A DNA stretch of 64,000 nucleotides from an uncultured Clostridia bacterium (GCA_944386045.1 CALWZO010000025.1:1-64000); one strand, 5' to 3'; counted from the first letter of the stretch, positions 43,472 through 52,382 are shown. Program-made: numbers and translations. The notes: generated by a model from the sequence alone, not told the origin.

Positions 43472-44683
43472 TCAGCCTTTGTATACAACGCCGTCTTTCA
43501 TTACGAAGGAACAACGGCACATTGTGGTGATGTCATCATAGGGGCTTTCGTCAAAGGCAACTATATCAGCCAGTTTGCCTTCTTCGATGGAGCCTACCTT
43601 ATCCCACCATTTCATCATCTGTGCATTTGTCTTTGTGCAGGCCACCAGGCTTTCGGTAACGGTGAAATTGCCGTATTTCTGCATCAGCCGGAATTCCTCC
43701 GCCTGTTTGCCGTGGGGGTTAAAGTATGTGCCGGTGTCTGTACCGAAGGCAATTTTTACGCCTTTTGCCCTGCATTTTTCCAGGTTTTTGCCATGGTTTT
43801 CCAGACATCTGGTGGCTTTTTCCACAGCTTCCTGAGGCAGCGCGGCGCCGTTTTCAACTATTTTGTATGCGGCAATGATTGTAGGTACCAGGTATGTACC
43901 GTGCTCAACCATCATGTCTATACATTCATCATCCATAAGCATACCGTGTTCGATAGAGGTGATGCCTGCTCTGATAGCGATTTTGATACCTTCTGCGCCG
44001 TGAGCATGGGCGGAAGAAATTCTGCCTCGGCTGTTGGGAACATCCAGCGCCGCTTTCATCTCTTCATAGGTAAATTCCGGTGCGCCCGGTTCGTCACCTA
44101 TGGACATAACACCGCCTGTGGCCATTATTTTGATCTGGTCTGCGCCGTGTTTAAGTGTAAATCTGGCTGCATATCTGGCTCCGTCGGGGCTGTCTACGAT
44201 TGTGCCCATACCTTTTGAGGTGGTGTTCAGGTTATAATGTCCGTCTGCATGGCCGCCTGTGGTGCCGATGCCCATGCCGGAAACCATCATTCTGGGGCCG
44301 AAGGTCTTGCCGGCATTTATGGCATTTCTCAAAGCCACATCAACAAAGCCGTAAGAACCTTCATCACGGACAGATGTAAAACCGGCCATCAGGTCTGCCT
44401 GGGCGTTTACCATGCTGTTGAACGCCATATCACCTTCGGAAAGTTTGATCATGTCATCCATACAGCCGGGATCGCCGTTCATCAGTGTGTGCATGTGGCT
44501 GTCAATCATGCCTGGCATTACAAATTTGCCTGACAAGTCAACTACCTTTGCACCCTCTGTATTCACTGCGTCACAGGTTACTTTTACTATTTTGTTGCCC
44601 TCTACGACAACATTTACATTTTCTTTTACACATTCGTTTACGGAATCAAAAAATTTACCGCATTTCAAAACAGTTTTTCCCAT
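43472..44683 (-). CDS. metal-dependent amidohydrolase (imidazolonepropionase/prolidase-like), copy 2
   Basis: 403 residues. Amidohydrolase metal ligands are in place: H-x-H in MIDSHMHTLMNG, the probable carboxylated Lys in QIKIMATGGVMS, His in SSAHAHGAEG and SIEHGML, and Asp in AFGTDTGTY. Such enzymes hydrolyse dipeptides with C-terminal Pro or other amino acids, or related amides. It is 19 bases downstream of a clearly related gene (44703-45926). Substrate unknown. Confidence 0.88.
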   Translation of the reverse strand: MGKTVLKCGKFFDSVNECVKENVNVVVEGNKIVKVTCDAVNTEGAKVVDLSGKFVMPGMIDSHMHTLMNGDPGCMDDMIKLSEGDMAFNSMVNAQADLMAGFTSVRDEGSYGFVDVALRNAINAGKTFGPRMMVSGMGIGTTGGHADGHYNLNTTSKGMGTIVDSPDGARYAARFTLKHGADQIKIMATGGVMSIGDEPGAPEFTYEEMKAALDVPNSRGRISSAHAHGAEGIKIAIRAGITSIEHGMLMDDECIDMMVEHGTYLVPTIIAAYKIVENGAALPQEAVEKATRCLENHGKNLEKCRAKGVKIAFGTDTGTYFNPHGKQAEEFRLMQKYGNFTVTESLVACTKTNAQMMKWWDKVGSIEEGKLADIVAFDESPYDDITTMCRCSFVMKDGVVYKG

Positions 44684-44702
44684 TTTATTTTACCTCTTTA
44701 AA

Positions 44703-45926
44703 TCAGTTATTTTTATAAACCACACCGTCTTTCATGACAAACACACATCTTGTCATGGCGGTGATATCTTCGCGCGGGTCGCCGTCAAAAGCGGCTATAT
44801 CAGCATATTTACCTGCTGTGATGCTGCCCACTGTATCGCTTTTTCTCATCAGTTCTGCAGCTGTCTTTGTTGCGCATGTCAGCGCTTCCAGCGGAGAAAT
44901 GCCGAAGTCTTTCATCAGCTCAAATTCATAGGCCTGTTTGCCGTGAAAATTGTAAGGTGTGCCGCTGTCTGTACCGAAAGCTACTTTTACGCCGGCTGCC
45001 CTTGCTTTTGTCACGCCGTTTTTGTGGTTTGCCAAAACCTGTTTGGCTTTTTCAACCATGTATTCAGGTATGCCGGCCCGTGAGCCCATAACGATTATTC
45101 TTTCAGCTGCGATGATGGTTGGTACCAGATATGTACCTCTTTTTGCCATTTCTTCGATACATTCATCATCCAGCATCATGCCGTGTTCAACAGATGTTAC
45201 ACCGGCTTTTACAGCACATTTTATACCGTTGGTGCCGTGCGCATGGGTTGATGTGATAACACCGTACATGTTGGCGATATCTATTACGGCTTTCATTTCT
45301 TCAAAAGTCATCTGTTGTGCGCCTACTGTTGTACCCTTGCTCATAACGCCGCCTGTTGACATGAATTTCAGCACATCAACACCATGTTTTATATTGTAAC
45401 GGGCTGCTTTCATCATTGCATCGGGGCCGTCGGCAATGTTGCCGGAGGCTGCCAGCGGGGATTCGGTAAGGTAAGGGTTGTAATGGCTGTCAGCGTGGCC
45501 GCCTGTTGTACCAAGACATGGGCCGGAAACCATAAGTCTGGGGCCTACTACTTCTCCCCTTTCGATGGCATTTCTCAAGGCCACATCAACAAAGCCGGGG
45601 TCGCCGACTGTTCTCAGCGATGTAAAGCCGGCCATCAGGTCTGCCTGGGCCATTCTCATGGCAAAGAATGCGTGATCGCCCAGGGTTTTCTGTGTGCTGT
45701 TGGGGTTGGCCTCGCCGTTGGAGGACAGGTGCACATGGCAGTCGATAAGACCCGGGGTTACAAATTTATCAGTCAGGTCAACAACCTCGCAGTCCCGGGG
45801 AACTTCTTCTGTAAAAGGGCAAACTTTTTCCACTTTGTTGTCCCTTACAAAAACCATAACATTTTCCAAAACCTGTTCGTTTTCGGCATCAAACATTTTG
45901 CCGCATTTCAAAACTTTCAAAGACAT
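44703..45926 (-). CDS. metal-dependent amidohydrolase (imidazolonepropionase/prolidase-like), copy 1
   Basis: 407 residues with the same motif set as its neighbour: GLIDCHVHLSSNG, VLKFMSTGGVMS, STHAHGTNG, SVEHGMML, FGTDSGTPY. The Asn/Gly-rich C-terminus GKYADIAAFDGDP is typical of the composite beta domain. First gene of a two-gene operon; a terminator at 45956-45988 separates it from the transporter gene upstream, and AAAGGAG precedes its ATG. Confidence 0.88.
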   Translation of the reverse strand: MSLKVLKCGKMFDAENEQVLENVMVFVRDNKVEKVCPFTEEVPRDCEVVDLTDKFVTPGLIDCHVHLSSNGEANPNSTQKTLGDHAFFAMRMAQADLMAGFTSLRTVGDPGFVDVALRNAIERGEVVGPRLMVSGPCLGTTGGHADSHYNPYLTESPLAASGNIADGPDAMMKAARYNIKHGVDVLKFMSTGGVMSKGTTVGAQQMTFEEMKAVIDIANMYGVITSTHAHGTNGIKCAVKAGVTSVEHGMMLDDECIEEMAKRGTYLVPTIIAAERIIVMGSRAGIPEYMVEKAKQVLANHKNGVTKARAAGVKVAFGTDSGTPYNFHGKQAYEFELMKDFGISPLEALTCATKTAAELMRKSDTVGSITAGKYADIAAFDGDPREDITAMTRCVFVMKDGVVYKNN

Positions 45927-45955
45927 AATTTTAAACTCCTTTTTCGTATAAAAAT

Positions 45956-45988
45956 AAAAAGACAGGGATTTTGAATTCCTGTCTTTTT
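45956..45988 (-). terminator. terminator between transporter and amidohydrolases
   Basis: Perfect 11-bp stem AAAAAGACAGG / CCTGTCTTTTT with an 11-base loop; partial read-through from the transporter gene could feed the amidohydrolase genes. Confidence 0.85.
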
Positions 45989-45999
45989 AAGGTTTTAAA

Positions 46000-47184
46000 T
46001 TAGAATATCATCGGTGCGATGATGCCTGCGAACACAACAGATGCAACTGTAACTGTTGTAAAGCCGCCTACGATCATCTTAGGCATTACATAGTCCAAAG
46101 CTTTTGCCTTTTCTTCTTCTGTGAAATCTTTCATGGAAGAAACAACTTCTTTTGAAAGGACTTCTGTTCCGGGGTAGCCGTACAGAGCTGTCATACCAAC
46201 TGCGATGGCAACTGCCGGAGAGTAACCGACGAATTTGCCTGTGATAGCAGCCAGGATGCCGATACCCACAACGCCCAGTGCGAACATACCGATAATCGGA
46301 ACGAGCATCCGCATAAGGTCTGACGGTGAAATGCCGGCAAAGCCGTTGAACATCAAACCGTAAATAGCCATCATACAGATACCGTAACCACCGGCAGACT
46401 GCAACATATTTTTCTGCAGGAAGTTTACTTTTCTGAGCAGAACACCAACGATGAGGTAAGAAACATTAACATTCAAAGCGCCGCCTGTGAGATTTGTAAG
46501 AACATTGGCCAAAACAGCGGCAAATGCCAGTTTGAAGAATTTGTATGTAGATGAATCAAAAACACCTTTGGGATCTTTGAACAGATTTGTTTCGGGCAGT
46601 TTGAATGCGCTCTTTACTTCGCCTTCAGCAGAAAATCTGTTTTCGGCTTTCATCTTTGCCAGTTCTTTTTTCAGACAGAAAGATGAGATAGGCATACCTA
46701 TCATAGACTGCAAGCCCATGATCAAAGCTGCATAACCGGCCAGGTCAAGTCTGCCGGCTGCTGTGGCAACTTCGGCCACGATCTGGTAGGCGATAACGCC
46801 GCCGGCGATTGGCGGGGCTGCGCAAAGGGCATATTCTCTTCCGAAAAGTGCAACACCGGCTGTAAATGCCAGTATACCCAAGCCTACAAGGCCTGCACAA
46901 CAGATAAGAACTGTTTTCCATTCGGCAAGCAGGTTTTCCAGGTCAATGGAAGTACCCATGTTGACAATCAGAAGAGCAACACCGTAAGCATTGAGTGTAG
47001 CCATAAGGGTGGAGTCAACAGCCACCGTTTTGGGTATCATGTTTGTCCAGAACAGTGCCAAAGCAATGACAGCGGCAAAAACCATCGCGGAGATGTAGCC
47101 GTTTGTTTTGCTTGACAGCCATTCACTGACACAGAATACAAGCAATATAATTGCAAAACATACTAATGGGGTCCAAGTTAACAT
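46000..47184 (-). CDS. putative secondary transporter, about 11 membrane segments
   Basis: 394 residues, strongly hydrophobic. GVALLIVNMGTSIDLENLLAEWKTVLICC and CAAPPIAGGVIAYQIVAEVA recall the membrane-embedded re-entrant loops of glutamate (GltS/ESS) and related carboxylate transporters; a second similar half appears after a charged central loop (about residues 175-215), suggesting inverted repeats. It probably imports the substrate or exports a product of the adjacent amidohydrolases. The exact family is not certain. Confidence 0.62.
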   Translation of the reverse strand: MLTWTPLVCFAIILLVFCVSEWLSSKTNGYISAMVFAAVIALALFWTNMIPKTVAVDSTLMATLNAYGVALLIVNMGTSIDLENLLAEWKTVLICCAGLVGLGILAFTAGVALFGREYALCAAPPIAGGVIAYQIVAEVATAAGRLDLAGYAALIMGLQSMIGMPISSFCLKKELAKMKAENRFSAEGEVKSAFKLPETNLFKDPKGVFDSSTYKFFKLAFAAVLANVLTNLTGGALNVNVSYLIVGVLLRKVNFLQKNMLQSAGGYGICMMAIYGLMFNGFAGISPSDLMRMLVPIIGMFALGVVGIGILAAITGKFVGYSPAVAIAVGMTALYGYPGTEVLSKEVVSSMKDFTEEEKAKALDYVMPKMIVGGFTTVTVASVVFAGIIAPMIF

Positions 47185-47217
47185 ATAAATAATCCTCTCT
47201 CAATAAAAATTCAAAAA

Positions 47218-47364
47218 TTAAATTACTGTTTTACCGAAACAGTATCGGTAGATCATCGGCTTAAAAAGACATATTAAATTGTCAAGGTCCAATTTAACTT
47301 TTTTACAACATAGTTTTGCGCAGTAAACATTTAGGCATAGAATGTCGCTAATGTCACTTTTCAC
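47218..47364 (-). CDS. 48-residue Cys-rich leader peptide gene
   Basis: A GTG start at 47362-47364 follows GGAGGTGG by about nine bases; the stop at 47218 is 34 bases before the transporter gene. The predicted peptide begins VKSDISDILCLNVYC and has six cysteines (including a CC pair) and many lysines. The frame stays open further upstream to 47547, but only this segment has a ribosome binding site. Similar placement to the 21-residue frame at 43175. No family recognised; either a leader peptide for the transporter or a small gene. Confidence 0.45.
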   Translation of the reverse strand: MKSDISDILCLNVYCAKLCCKKVKLDLDNLICLFKPMIYRYCFGKTVI

Positions 47365-47378
47365 CTTTGACCACCTCC

Positions 47379-47774
47379 TGTGCGGTTCAGCATTTATTTT
47401 GAACTCAAAACTTGGTATAAACATTGGACTATTGCATATACCAAATTTTGATTTGTATAAATTATCACATTTTTGTGCTGTATAGTCAATAAAAAAATTC
47501 AGTGTCCTAATATCAGTGTTTTTGTAAAATATTATAGTTTTCAACATATTATACTCGTAATTTTAGTACATTTTTTATAAATCAATATATGTATAAAGTG
47601 TGAATAAATTATTTCCTTTTATTCAAATTAACAAATTATACACATTTTGGCTATAAAAGTTTGTTAAAATTTGTACCAGGTTACCAAAAAGGATATATAA
47701 ACCCATACAGATAATATATAATAATATTATTTATTTTATTATTTTGTATATAAATTACAGTTTATGGAGGAAAT
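47379..47774. other. A+T-rich intergenic region
   Basis: About 400 bases between the leader peptide on the left and the HD-domain gene on the right. It must hold the two divergent promoters. Several TATAAT-like stretches occur, but low complexity prevents assigning one with confidence. No hairpin or repeat stands out. Confidence 0.4.
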
Positions 47775-48275
47775 ATGAGAAAAGAGGAAATGCAGCTTTT
47801 GACTTCTGCGCTGAAATATGAACAGGGGCACCGCAGGCGAACACAGCATATTTTGAAAGTATACGCCATGGCCGGGCTGCTGGGACGGGCGCGGAATATA
47901 GACGAAAAAGACCAGTATCTGCTTAACCGGCGGGCTGTTGTCCATGATATAGCCATAAAGTACTGCAAGGAAAACTGCGAAGACGCATCAGCAGAAAATC
48001 AGAAAAAGTACTGCGGAATGCTGACAGAGAAGTTTTTGCTGGAGGCCGGGTACGACAGTGAATGCCTGCCGCCGGTAAAATACATGGTGTATCATCATCA
48101 TGATTATCATATTGAAAAAGATATTTTGCTTCAGCTGCTTGTGGAAGCAGACATCATTGTAAACTGCCTTGAGGAAGGCTGTGAAGGCAAGGATTTGGAT
48201 TGCATAAGCGGCATATTTGTTTCACAGGCAGGAAAAGAGCTTTTTGACAGCATAATAAAAAAAGAGGGCCGCTGA
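47775..48275 (+). CDS. HD-domain hydrolase
   Basis: 166 residues. The HD metal-binding pattern is present as HRRRTQHILKVYAMA, RRAVVHDIAIKYC (the HD pair), YHHHDYHIE and LVEADIIVNCLEE. HD proteins hydrolyse phosphate esters of nucleotides; this short form resembles small inducible phosphohydrolases. GGAGG lies eight bases upstream of the ATG. The stop codon is inside the terminator stem. Confidence 0.82.
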   Translation: MRKEEMQLLTSALKYEQGHRRRTQHILKVYAMAGLLGRARNIDEKDQYLLNRRAVVHDIAIKYCKENCEDASAENQKKYCGMLTEKFLLEAGYDSECLPPVKYMVYHHHDYHIEKDILLQLLVEADIIVNCLEEGCEGKDLDCISGIFVSQAGKELFDSIIKKEGR

Positions 48276-48285
48276 CGCCCTCTTT
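48261..48285. terminator. terminator overlapping the stop of the HD gene
   Basis: Perfect 9-bp stem AAAGAGGGC / GCCCTCTTT with a seven-base loop containing part of the TGA stop; shared with the converging MGMT-like gene. Confidence 0.88.
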
Positions 48286-48286
48286 T

Positions 48287-48592
48287 TTAAAACCGATAAA
48301 AATGCTTTTTCATGTCAACTCTGCCATCCGGCAGGAATGTGACATCCTCTTCCCTGAGCAAAAATCTCTGATAGTCCCGGCCGCCTATTCCGAAAGTACC
48401 CGGCAGGCTGCCGTCTTTCTGTACGACTCGGTGACAGGGCACACCTTTTTCATTGCAGTGAGCCAAAGCTGTTCCCACAACCCTGGCTGCTCGCGGACGC
48501 CCCGCTTTAAGCGCCACTGTGCCGTAGTTGGTCACACAGCCTTTGGGTATGCTTTTGACCAGGCTGTAAACCTCTTTATAAAAACTGCTCAT
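48287..48592 (-). CDS. MGMT-family (alkyltransferase-like) protein
   Basis: 101 residues, only the C-terminal helix-turn-helix/active-site domain of O6-alkylguanine DNA alkyltransferases. GCVTNYGTVALKAGRPRAARVVGTAL is the DNA-binding block, and GVPCHRVV is the active-site loop. The Cys is kept, unlike in alkyltransferase-like (ATL) proteins where Trp often replaces it. It may repair or flag alkylated guanine. Overlaps the yfcE-like gene by four bases. Confidence 0.88.
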   Translation of the reverse strand: MSSFYKEVYSLVKSIPKGCVTNYGTVALKAGRPRAARVVGTALAHCNEKGVPCHRVVQKDGSLPGTFGIGGRDYQRFLLREEDVTFLPDGRVDMKKHFYRF

Positions 48593-49143
48593 TTCAGCTT
48601 TTCAGCCGGCAGGCTGTTGTACTCATTGCCGTCCAGGTCTTTCAGGTGTATACCCTCATCATCCATAATCATATAGCTGTGGGGGCTGTTCTCCTTTGGA
48701 ATGGACACCGAACCCGGGTTGAGGTAAATGCACTTGTCCCCTGTCTGCAATGACGGCACATGGGTATGTCCGTGAAGCAATATGTCTTTTTCGCCTATCA
48801 TGGGCATATTGGAAAGGTTGTGCACATGACCATGGGTTATATATATCATTCTGTCATACCGGTACAGCAGCCGGTAATCCGCCAGTATCGGGAATTCCAG
48901 CACCATCTGGTCAACCTCACAGTCGCAGTTTCCCCTTACACACAGAATATCATGCTTTATTTCATTGAGCATTGATATGACTTTCTTTGGCCGGTAGCCG
49001 TCCGGCAGGTCATTCCTGGGCCCGTGGTAAAGTATATCTCCCAGAAGTATCAGCTTGTCAGGCTGTTCGGCTTTGTATCTTTCCAGCATTTTTTCACAGT
49101 ATAAAGCAGAACCGTGAATGTCGGAAGCTATCATAAGTTTCAT
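48589..49143 (-). CDS. yfcE: YfcE-like metallophosphodiesterase
   Basis: 184 residues, the same length as E. coli YfcE. Metal-site motifs MIASDIHGSALYCEKML, LLGDILYHGPRNDLPDGY, CVRGNCDCEVDQM, ITHGHVHN and LLHGHTHVPSL, ending LNPGSVSIPKENSPHSY, match closely. YfcE hydrolyses artificial phosphodiesters in vitro with manganese; the physiological substrate is unknown. First gene of a two-gene operon with the MGMT-like gene. Confidence 0.92.
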   Translation of the reverse strand: MKLMIASDIHGSALYCEKMLERYKAEQPDKLILLGDILYHGPRNDLPDGYRPKKVISMLNEIKHDILCVRGNCDCEVDQMVLEFPILADYRLLYRYDRMIYITHGHVHNLSNMPMIGEKDILLHGHTHVPSLQTGDKCIYLNPGSVSIPKENSPHSYMIMDDEGIHLKDLDGNEYNSLPAEKLK

Positions 49144-49214
49144 ACAACAATCTCCTTTACGGGTATGTTTGATTTACAGTCTAACTTTATCATAGATAAG
49201 CCGCAAAGTAAAGG

Positions 49215-49243
49215 TTGACAGTTTGTTTTGGATGGGTTAAAGT
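49215..49243 (+). promoter_or_regulatory. promoter of the MmcQ/AAA+ operon
   Basis: Consensus TTGACA (49215-49220), 17-base spacer, TAAAGT (49238-49243), 33 bases before the ATG at 49277. Confidence 0.72.
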
Positions 49244-49276
49244 AAAATTATCACAAAAATCAGAAGGAGGATCAGT

Positions 49277-49621
49277 ATGGATAAAAAAGATTTTCTTAAC
49301 AGATTTTTACAGTTTGAAAACACCTATCTGGACTTCCCTTTTGATGATGACAACTGGGCCGCAGTCAGGCACAAGGACAGCAAAAAAGTTTTTGTTTTTG
49401 TCTACCGAAGAAACGGCGTACTGTATCTTAATTTTAAAAACACGCCTGAATGGGCAACATTCTGGCGAGAAAGCTTTGAGGCTGTAAGTCCGGCATATCA
49501 CATGAATAAAGAGCACTGGAGCACTGTTGAGGCCGGCAAAGATGCGGATGACGAGCAGATAATACAGATGGTGTATGACAGCTATAAGCTGACTTTAAGC
49601 AAATCGAGGAAGAAAAAATGA
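49277..49621 (+). CDS. MmcQ/YjbR family protein
   Basis: 114 residues. DYPF-like LDFPFDDDNWAAVRH, then VLYLNFKNTPEWATFWRESFEAVSPAYHMNKEHWSTV, the hallmark of MmcQ/YjbR proteins, which have a CyaY-like fold and an unclear, possibly DNA-binding role. AGAAGGAGG precedes the ATG. Its stop overlaps the start of the AAA+ gene (ATGA), so the two are translated together. Confidence 0.85.
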   Translation: MDKKDFLNRFLQFENTYLDFPFDDDNWAAVRHKDSKKVFVFVYRRNGVLYLNFKNTPEWATFWRESFEAVSPAYHMNKEHWSTVEAGKDADDEQIIQMVYDSYKLTLSKSRKKK

Positions 49622-51024
49622 ATTTTAAAGTAAAACAGGCTTTGCAGAAAGCCTATGCTATGTGTGATGAGATGGAAAAAAGCGGTTTATGGACCGGGAA
49701 AGGAAAAACGGCCCGCGAGGCTTTTCGCAGTGAATTGTTTGAGTATCTGTTAAACCTCAGCTTTTATGACTCCAAAATAACCGTGGCAGAATCAGAATTT
49801 ATAAAGGAATTTCTGGAATATGATTTTTCCGTCAGCCGGCTGAGAGAATATGCGGTGGCAAACAGGATTTACGGACCAGCGTTCAGCAGTAAAATTCCAT
49901 CATGTTTCAAGCGGTTTGTGCAGGCAGACAATACTTCCGCCACAGACAACGCGTCGGAAATTTTACAGCTGTACAGAGAAATCGGAAACGAGTTTATAAG
50001 CTGTGACAGCAGACAGGAAAGCGAATACTATGCCGTGCAGGCCTACTGCGACAGGCTGGAAAAATATAAAAACAGCCGGCTGGCTGACAGTGCAAAATCC
50101 GCATTCTCCTCTTTTGCACAAAGCGCCGGCAGCCCGGCGCCCAAAGCTGAACAGCCACAGCAGGCAGAACAACAAGCTCGGGAAGAAAAGGAAGAAACCA
50201 AAGAAGAAAGCCTGGAAGAACTTTTGCGGCAGCTTAACCGGCTTATCGGCCTGGAAAATGTAAAAAGTGATGTCAAAAGTCTGGTAAACCTGGTAAAGAT
50301 ACGCAAAATAAGAAAAGAGCGCGGAATGGAAAGCCCGGATATGAGCCTTCACATGGTCTTTTCCGGAAACCCCGGCACCGGCAAAACCACCATTGCAAGA
50401 CTTCTGGCTAAAATCTACAAGGCGATGGGATTATTGTCCAAAGGGCATCTGACCGAAACGGACCGCGCCGGACTGGTGGGCGGATATGTGGGTCAAACCG
50501 CCTTAAAGGTGGCAGATGTGGTGAAAAAAGCCATAGGCGGTGTGCTTTTTATAGACGAAGCCTACTCCCTTACCGTTGGAAGAGGAGAAAACGATTACGG
50601 GTTTGAGGCGGTGGACACCCTGCTGAAATACATGGAAGACAACAGGGATGAGCTGATTGTAATTGTGGCCGGCTATCCCAAACCGATGGAAGAATTTTTA
50701 AATTCAAACCCCGGCCTGAAATCCAGGTTTAACAAATTTTTGTATTTTGACGACTATTCCCCCCGGGAGCTGGTGGATATATTGAAGCTTAATGCGTCAA
50801 ACTCCGGGCTCAGCCTCAGCCGGCGGGCGGAAAAGTTTGTGAGCAAGTTTTTCACCGCCAGGTGTGAAAACCGACCTGAAAACTACGCCAATGCCCGTGA
50901 CGCACGCAACTTTTTGGAAAAGGCGCTGGTCAACCAGGCCAACAGGCTGGCTGTTTTGGATCAGATAACTGACCAGCAGCTGTGCACACTGGAAAAAGAG
51001 GATTTTGATACGATAATTTTATAA
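49618..51024 (+). CDS. CbbX/SpoVK-type AAA+ ATPase with TerB-like N-terminal domain
   Basis: 468 residues. Residues 1-165 are helical with a TerB-like acidic pattern (LFEYLLNLSFYDSKITVAESEFI). A Gln/Glu-rich linker (about 175-205) leads to the AAA+ domain: LNRLIGLENVKSDVKSLVNLV, Walker A GNPGTGKTT (about 250), pore-loop-like LVGGYVGQTA, Walker B GVLFIDEAYSL (about 310), and arginine finger region LKSRFNKFLYFDDY. CbbX-type ATPases remodel protein complexes. A conformational role with the MmcQ-like partner is inferred. Confidence 0.88.
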   Translation: MNFKVKQALQKAYAMCDEMEKSGLWTGKGKTAREAFRSELFEYLLNLSFYDSKITVAESEFIKEFLEYDFSVSRLREYAVANRIYGPAFSSKIPSCFKRFVQADNTSATDNASEILQLYREIGNEFISCDSRQESEYYAVQAYCDRLEKYKNSRLADSAKSAFSSFAQSAGSPAPKAEQPQQAEQQAREEKEETKEESLEELLRQLNRLIGLENVKSDVKSLVNLVKIRKIRKERGMESPDMSLHMVFSGNPGTGKTTIARLLAKIYKAMGLLSKGHLTETDRAGLVGGYVGQTALKVADVVKKAIGGVLFIDEAYSLTVGRGENDYGFEAVDTLLKYMEDNRDELIVIVAGYPKPMEEFLNSNPGLKSRFNKFLYFDDYSPRELVDILKLNASNSGLSLSRRAEKFVSKFFTARCENRPENYANARDARNFLEKALVNQANRLAVLDQITDQQLCTLEKEDFDTIIL

Positions 51025-51030
51025 AAAAAC

Positions 51031-51050
51031 GGCAGGCCTTGCAGCCTGCC
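51031..51050. terminator. bidirectional terminator after the AAA+ gene
   Basis: GGCAGGC-cttgca-GCCTGCC stem-loop between A- and T-runs, shared with the converging M24 gene. Confidence 0.85.
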
Positions 51051-51056
51051 TGTTTT

Positions 51057-52382
51057 TTATCTGATAAGGTGGTAATTTTCCTGTCTTCCGGACAGAAAAT
51101 AAGTTTTTCCTTTGGTAAACAATATGTCTGTTTCCAGCCCCAGGCTGAATGTTGTGTCCCACTGCTCCACATCAAATGTGCAGTTGAGCTCCAGCGAGTA
51201 GGCTGTATTGTCGTGTATGGGGTAATCGCCGGTGTATTCCACACCATCCTGCTGATCCCACAGACCTATGGTTGTTCCTGCGGCATGGCCATGGTTGCCG
51301 ATGGGGTGGGTGTAAACACAAGGTTTCAGGCCTTCTGCCTTTGCCTGTTCCAAGGACAGTTTGAGGATTTCATTTCCTGTCCTTCCCTCGGCAAAATTCC
51401 GGCATACTATATCCTGTAATCTGTTGGTGTCTTTCAGTATCTTTTTCAGATATTCCGGCGCATCTGTTTCGCCTTTTTTCAGCACATAGGCATTTTCCTG
51501 TGTGTCAGTGTAAAGGCCCAGGTATATAAGACCGAAATCACAGTGCAGTATATCCCCCGGCAGAATAATTTCTTCAGAATATATACTTCCCCTGCCCCGG
51601 CGTATTATGGACACCTCGAAATCAAACCATGGCTGCAAACCCAGGTCAATCACCCTTTGCAGCATGAAATATTTCACATCTGCGTTGGTAGTTACACCCG
51701 GCAAGACAACCCTGGACGAAAAGGCTTCGTCTATTATGGCATGGGCTATCTGAACTATACCGCCGTACGCATCCATCTCGCTCTGGCACCTGGTTTCAAG
51801 CCAGCCCACAGCCACCTTTTCGGCACTGGTTATTTTCCGGCGGTTTTCTTCACTCAATGCCCGGTATATTCTGTCATACAGAGATTTTGAAAGTCCGTCA
51901 GCAAAAGCATAATGGTCGGATATATTCAGACCTATCTTTTCGCTTTTCAGCTCTGTAACTATTCGGTTGAGGCACTCAAACTGTGTTTCGGCCAGTTCCG
52001 GCTGCGGGCACCAGGAAGAACCCTTCTGGTTTATCCATACCGCCTGATAAAAATCATCCAGGCCCACATTGGGTCTTGTCAGCGCCAGCCTTTTTACAGT
52101 GCCGTCCTGTTCCAGGTGAAATACCAATATTGTCAGGCGTCTGGCGGTAAACATGGCTGTGGGGGTTATGGTGGGAAGCACCGGGTCTTCGTTGTATTCG
52201 TTGCAGGCTATAACCCATGTGTCTATGCCGCTTCTTTGCATAACAACCGGCAAAACAGTTTCAAAGCGTTCTTTCAGCCAGGCATCCTTTACTTTTTCAG
52301 CCATTCGGTAGGGCAAAATTTTGCTTTTCAGCGCCAGGGAGTCCACGCTCTCCTTCAGCAAAAAGTCTTCGCGGGAAATCAA
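51057..52382 (-). CDS. M24-family (Xaa-Pro aminopeptidase-like) metallopeptidase
   Basis: About 441 residues. The C-terminal pita-bread fold shows metal-ligand candidates in ILHCDFGLIYLGLYTDTQENAYV, HPIGNHGHAAGTTIG, SLELNCTF and GLETDILF. The usual DxGxxxxGYxSDxTRT sequence is altered, so activity and specificity may differ from standard prolidases. The N-terminal creatinase-like domain covers the first ~180 residues. A TTG at 52382 fits the GGAG ribosome binding site best; a TTG two codons earlier is possible. Confidence 0.82.
   Translation of the reverse strand: MISREDFLLKESVDSLALKSKILPYRMAEKVKDAWLKERFETVLPVVMQRSGIDTWVIACNEYNEDPVLPTITPTAMFTARRLTILVFHLEQDGTVKRLALTRPNVGLDDFYQAVWINQKGSSWCPQPELAETQFECLNRIVTELKSEKIGLNISDHYAFADGLSKSLYDRIYRALSEENRRKITSAEKVAVGWLETRCQSEMDAYGGIVQIAHAIIDEAFSSRVVLPGVTTNADVKYFMLQRVIDLGLQPWFDFEVSIIRRGRGSIYSEEIILPGDILHCDFGLIYLGLYTDTQENAYVLKKGETDAPEYLKKILKDTNRLQDIVCRNFAEGRTGNEILKLSLEQAKAEGLKPCVYTHPIGNHGHAAGTTIGLWDQQDGVEYTGDYPIHDNTAYSLELNCTFDVEQWDTTFSLGLETDILFTKGKTYFLSGRQENYHLIR

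Noticed and set aside
47218..47547. Full-length 109-codon frame containing the 48-residue leader peptide
   Set aside because: No ribosome binding site at its start and A+T-rich upstream half; only the part from 47364 has start signals.
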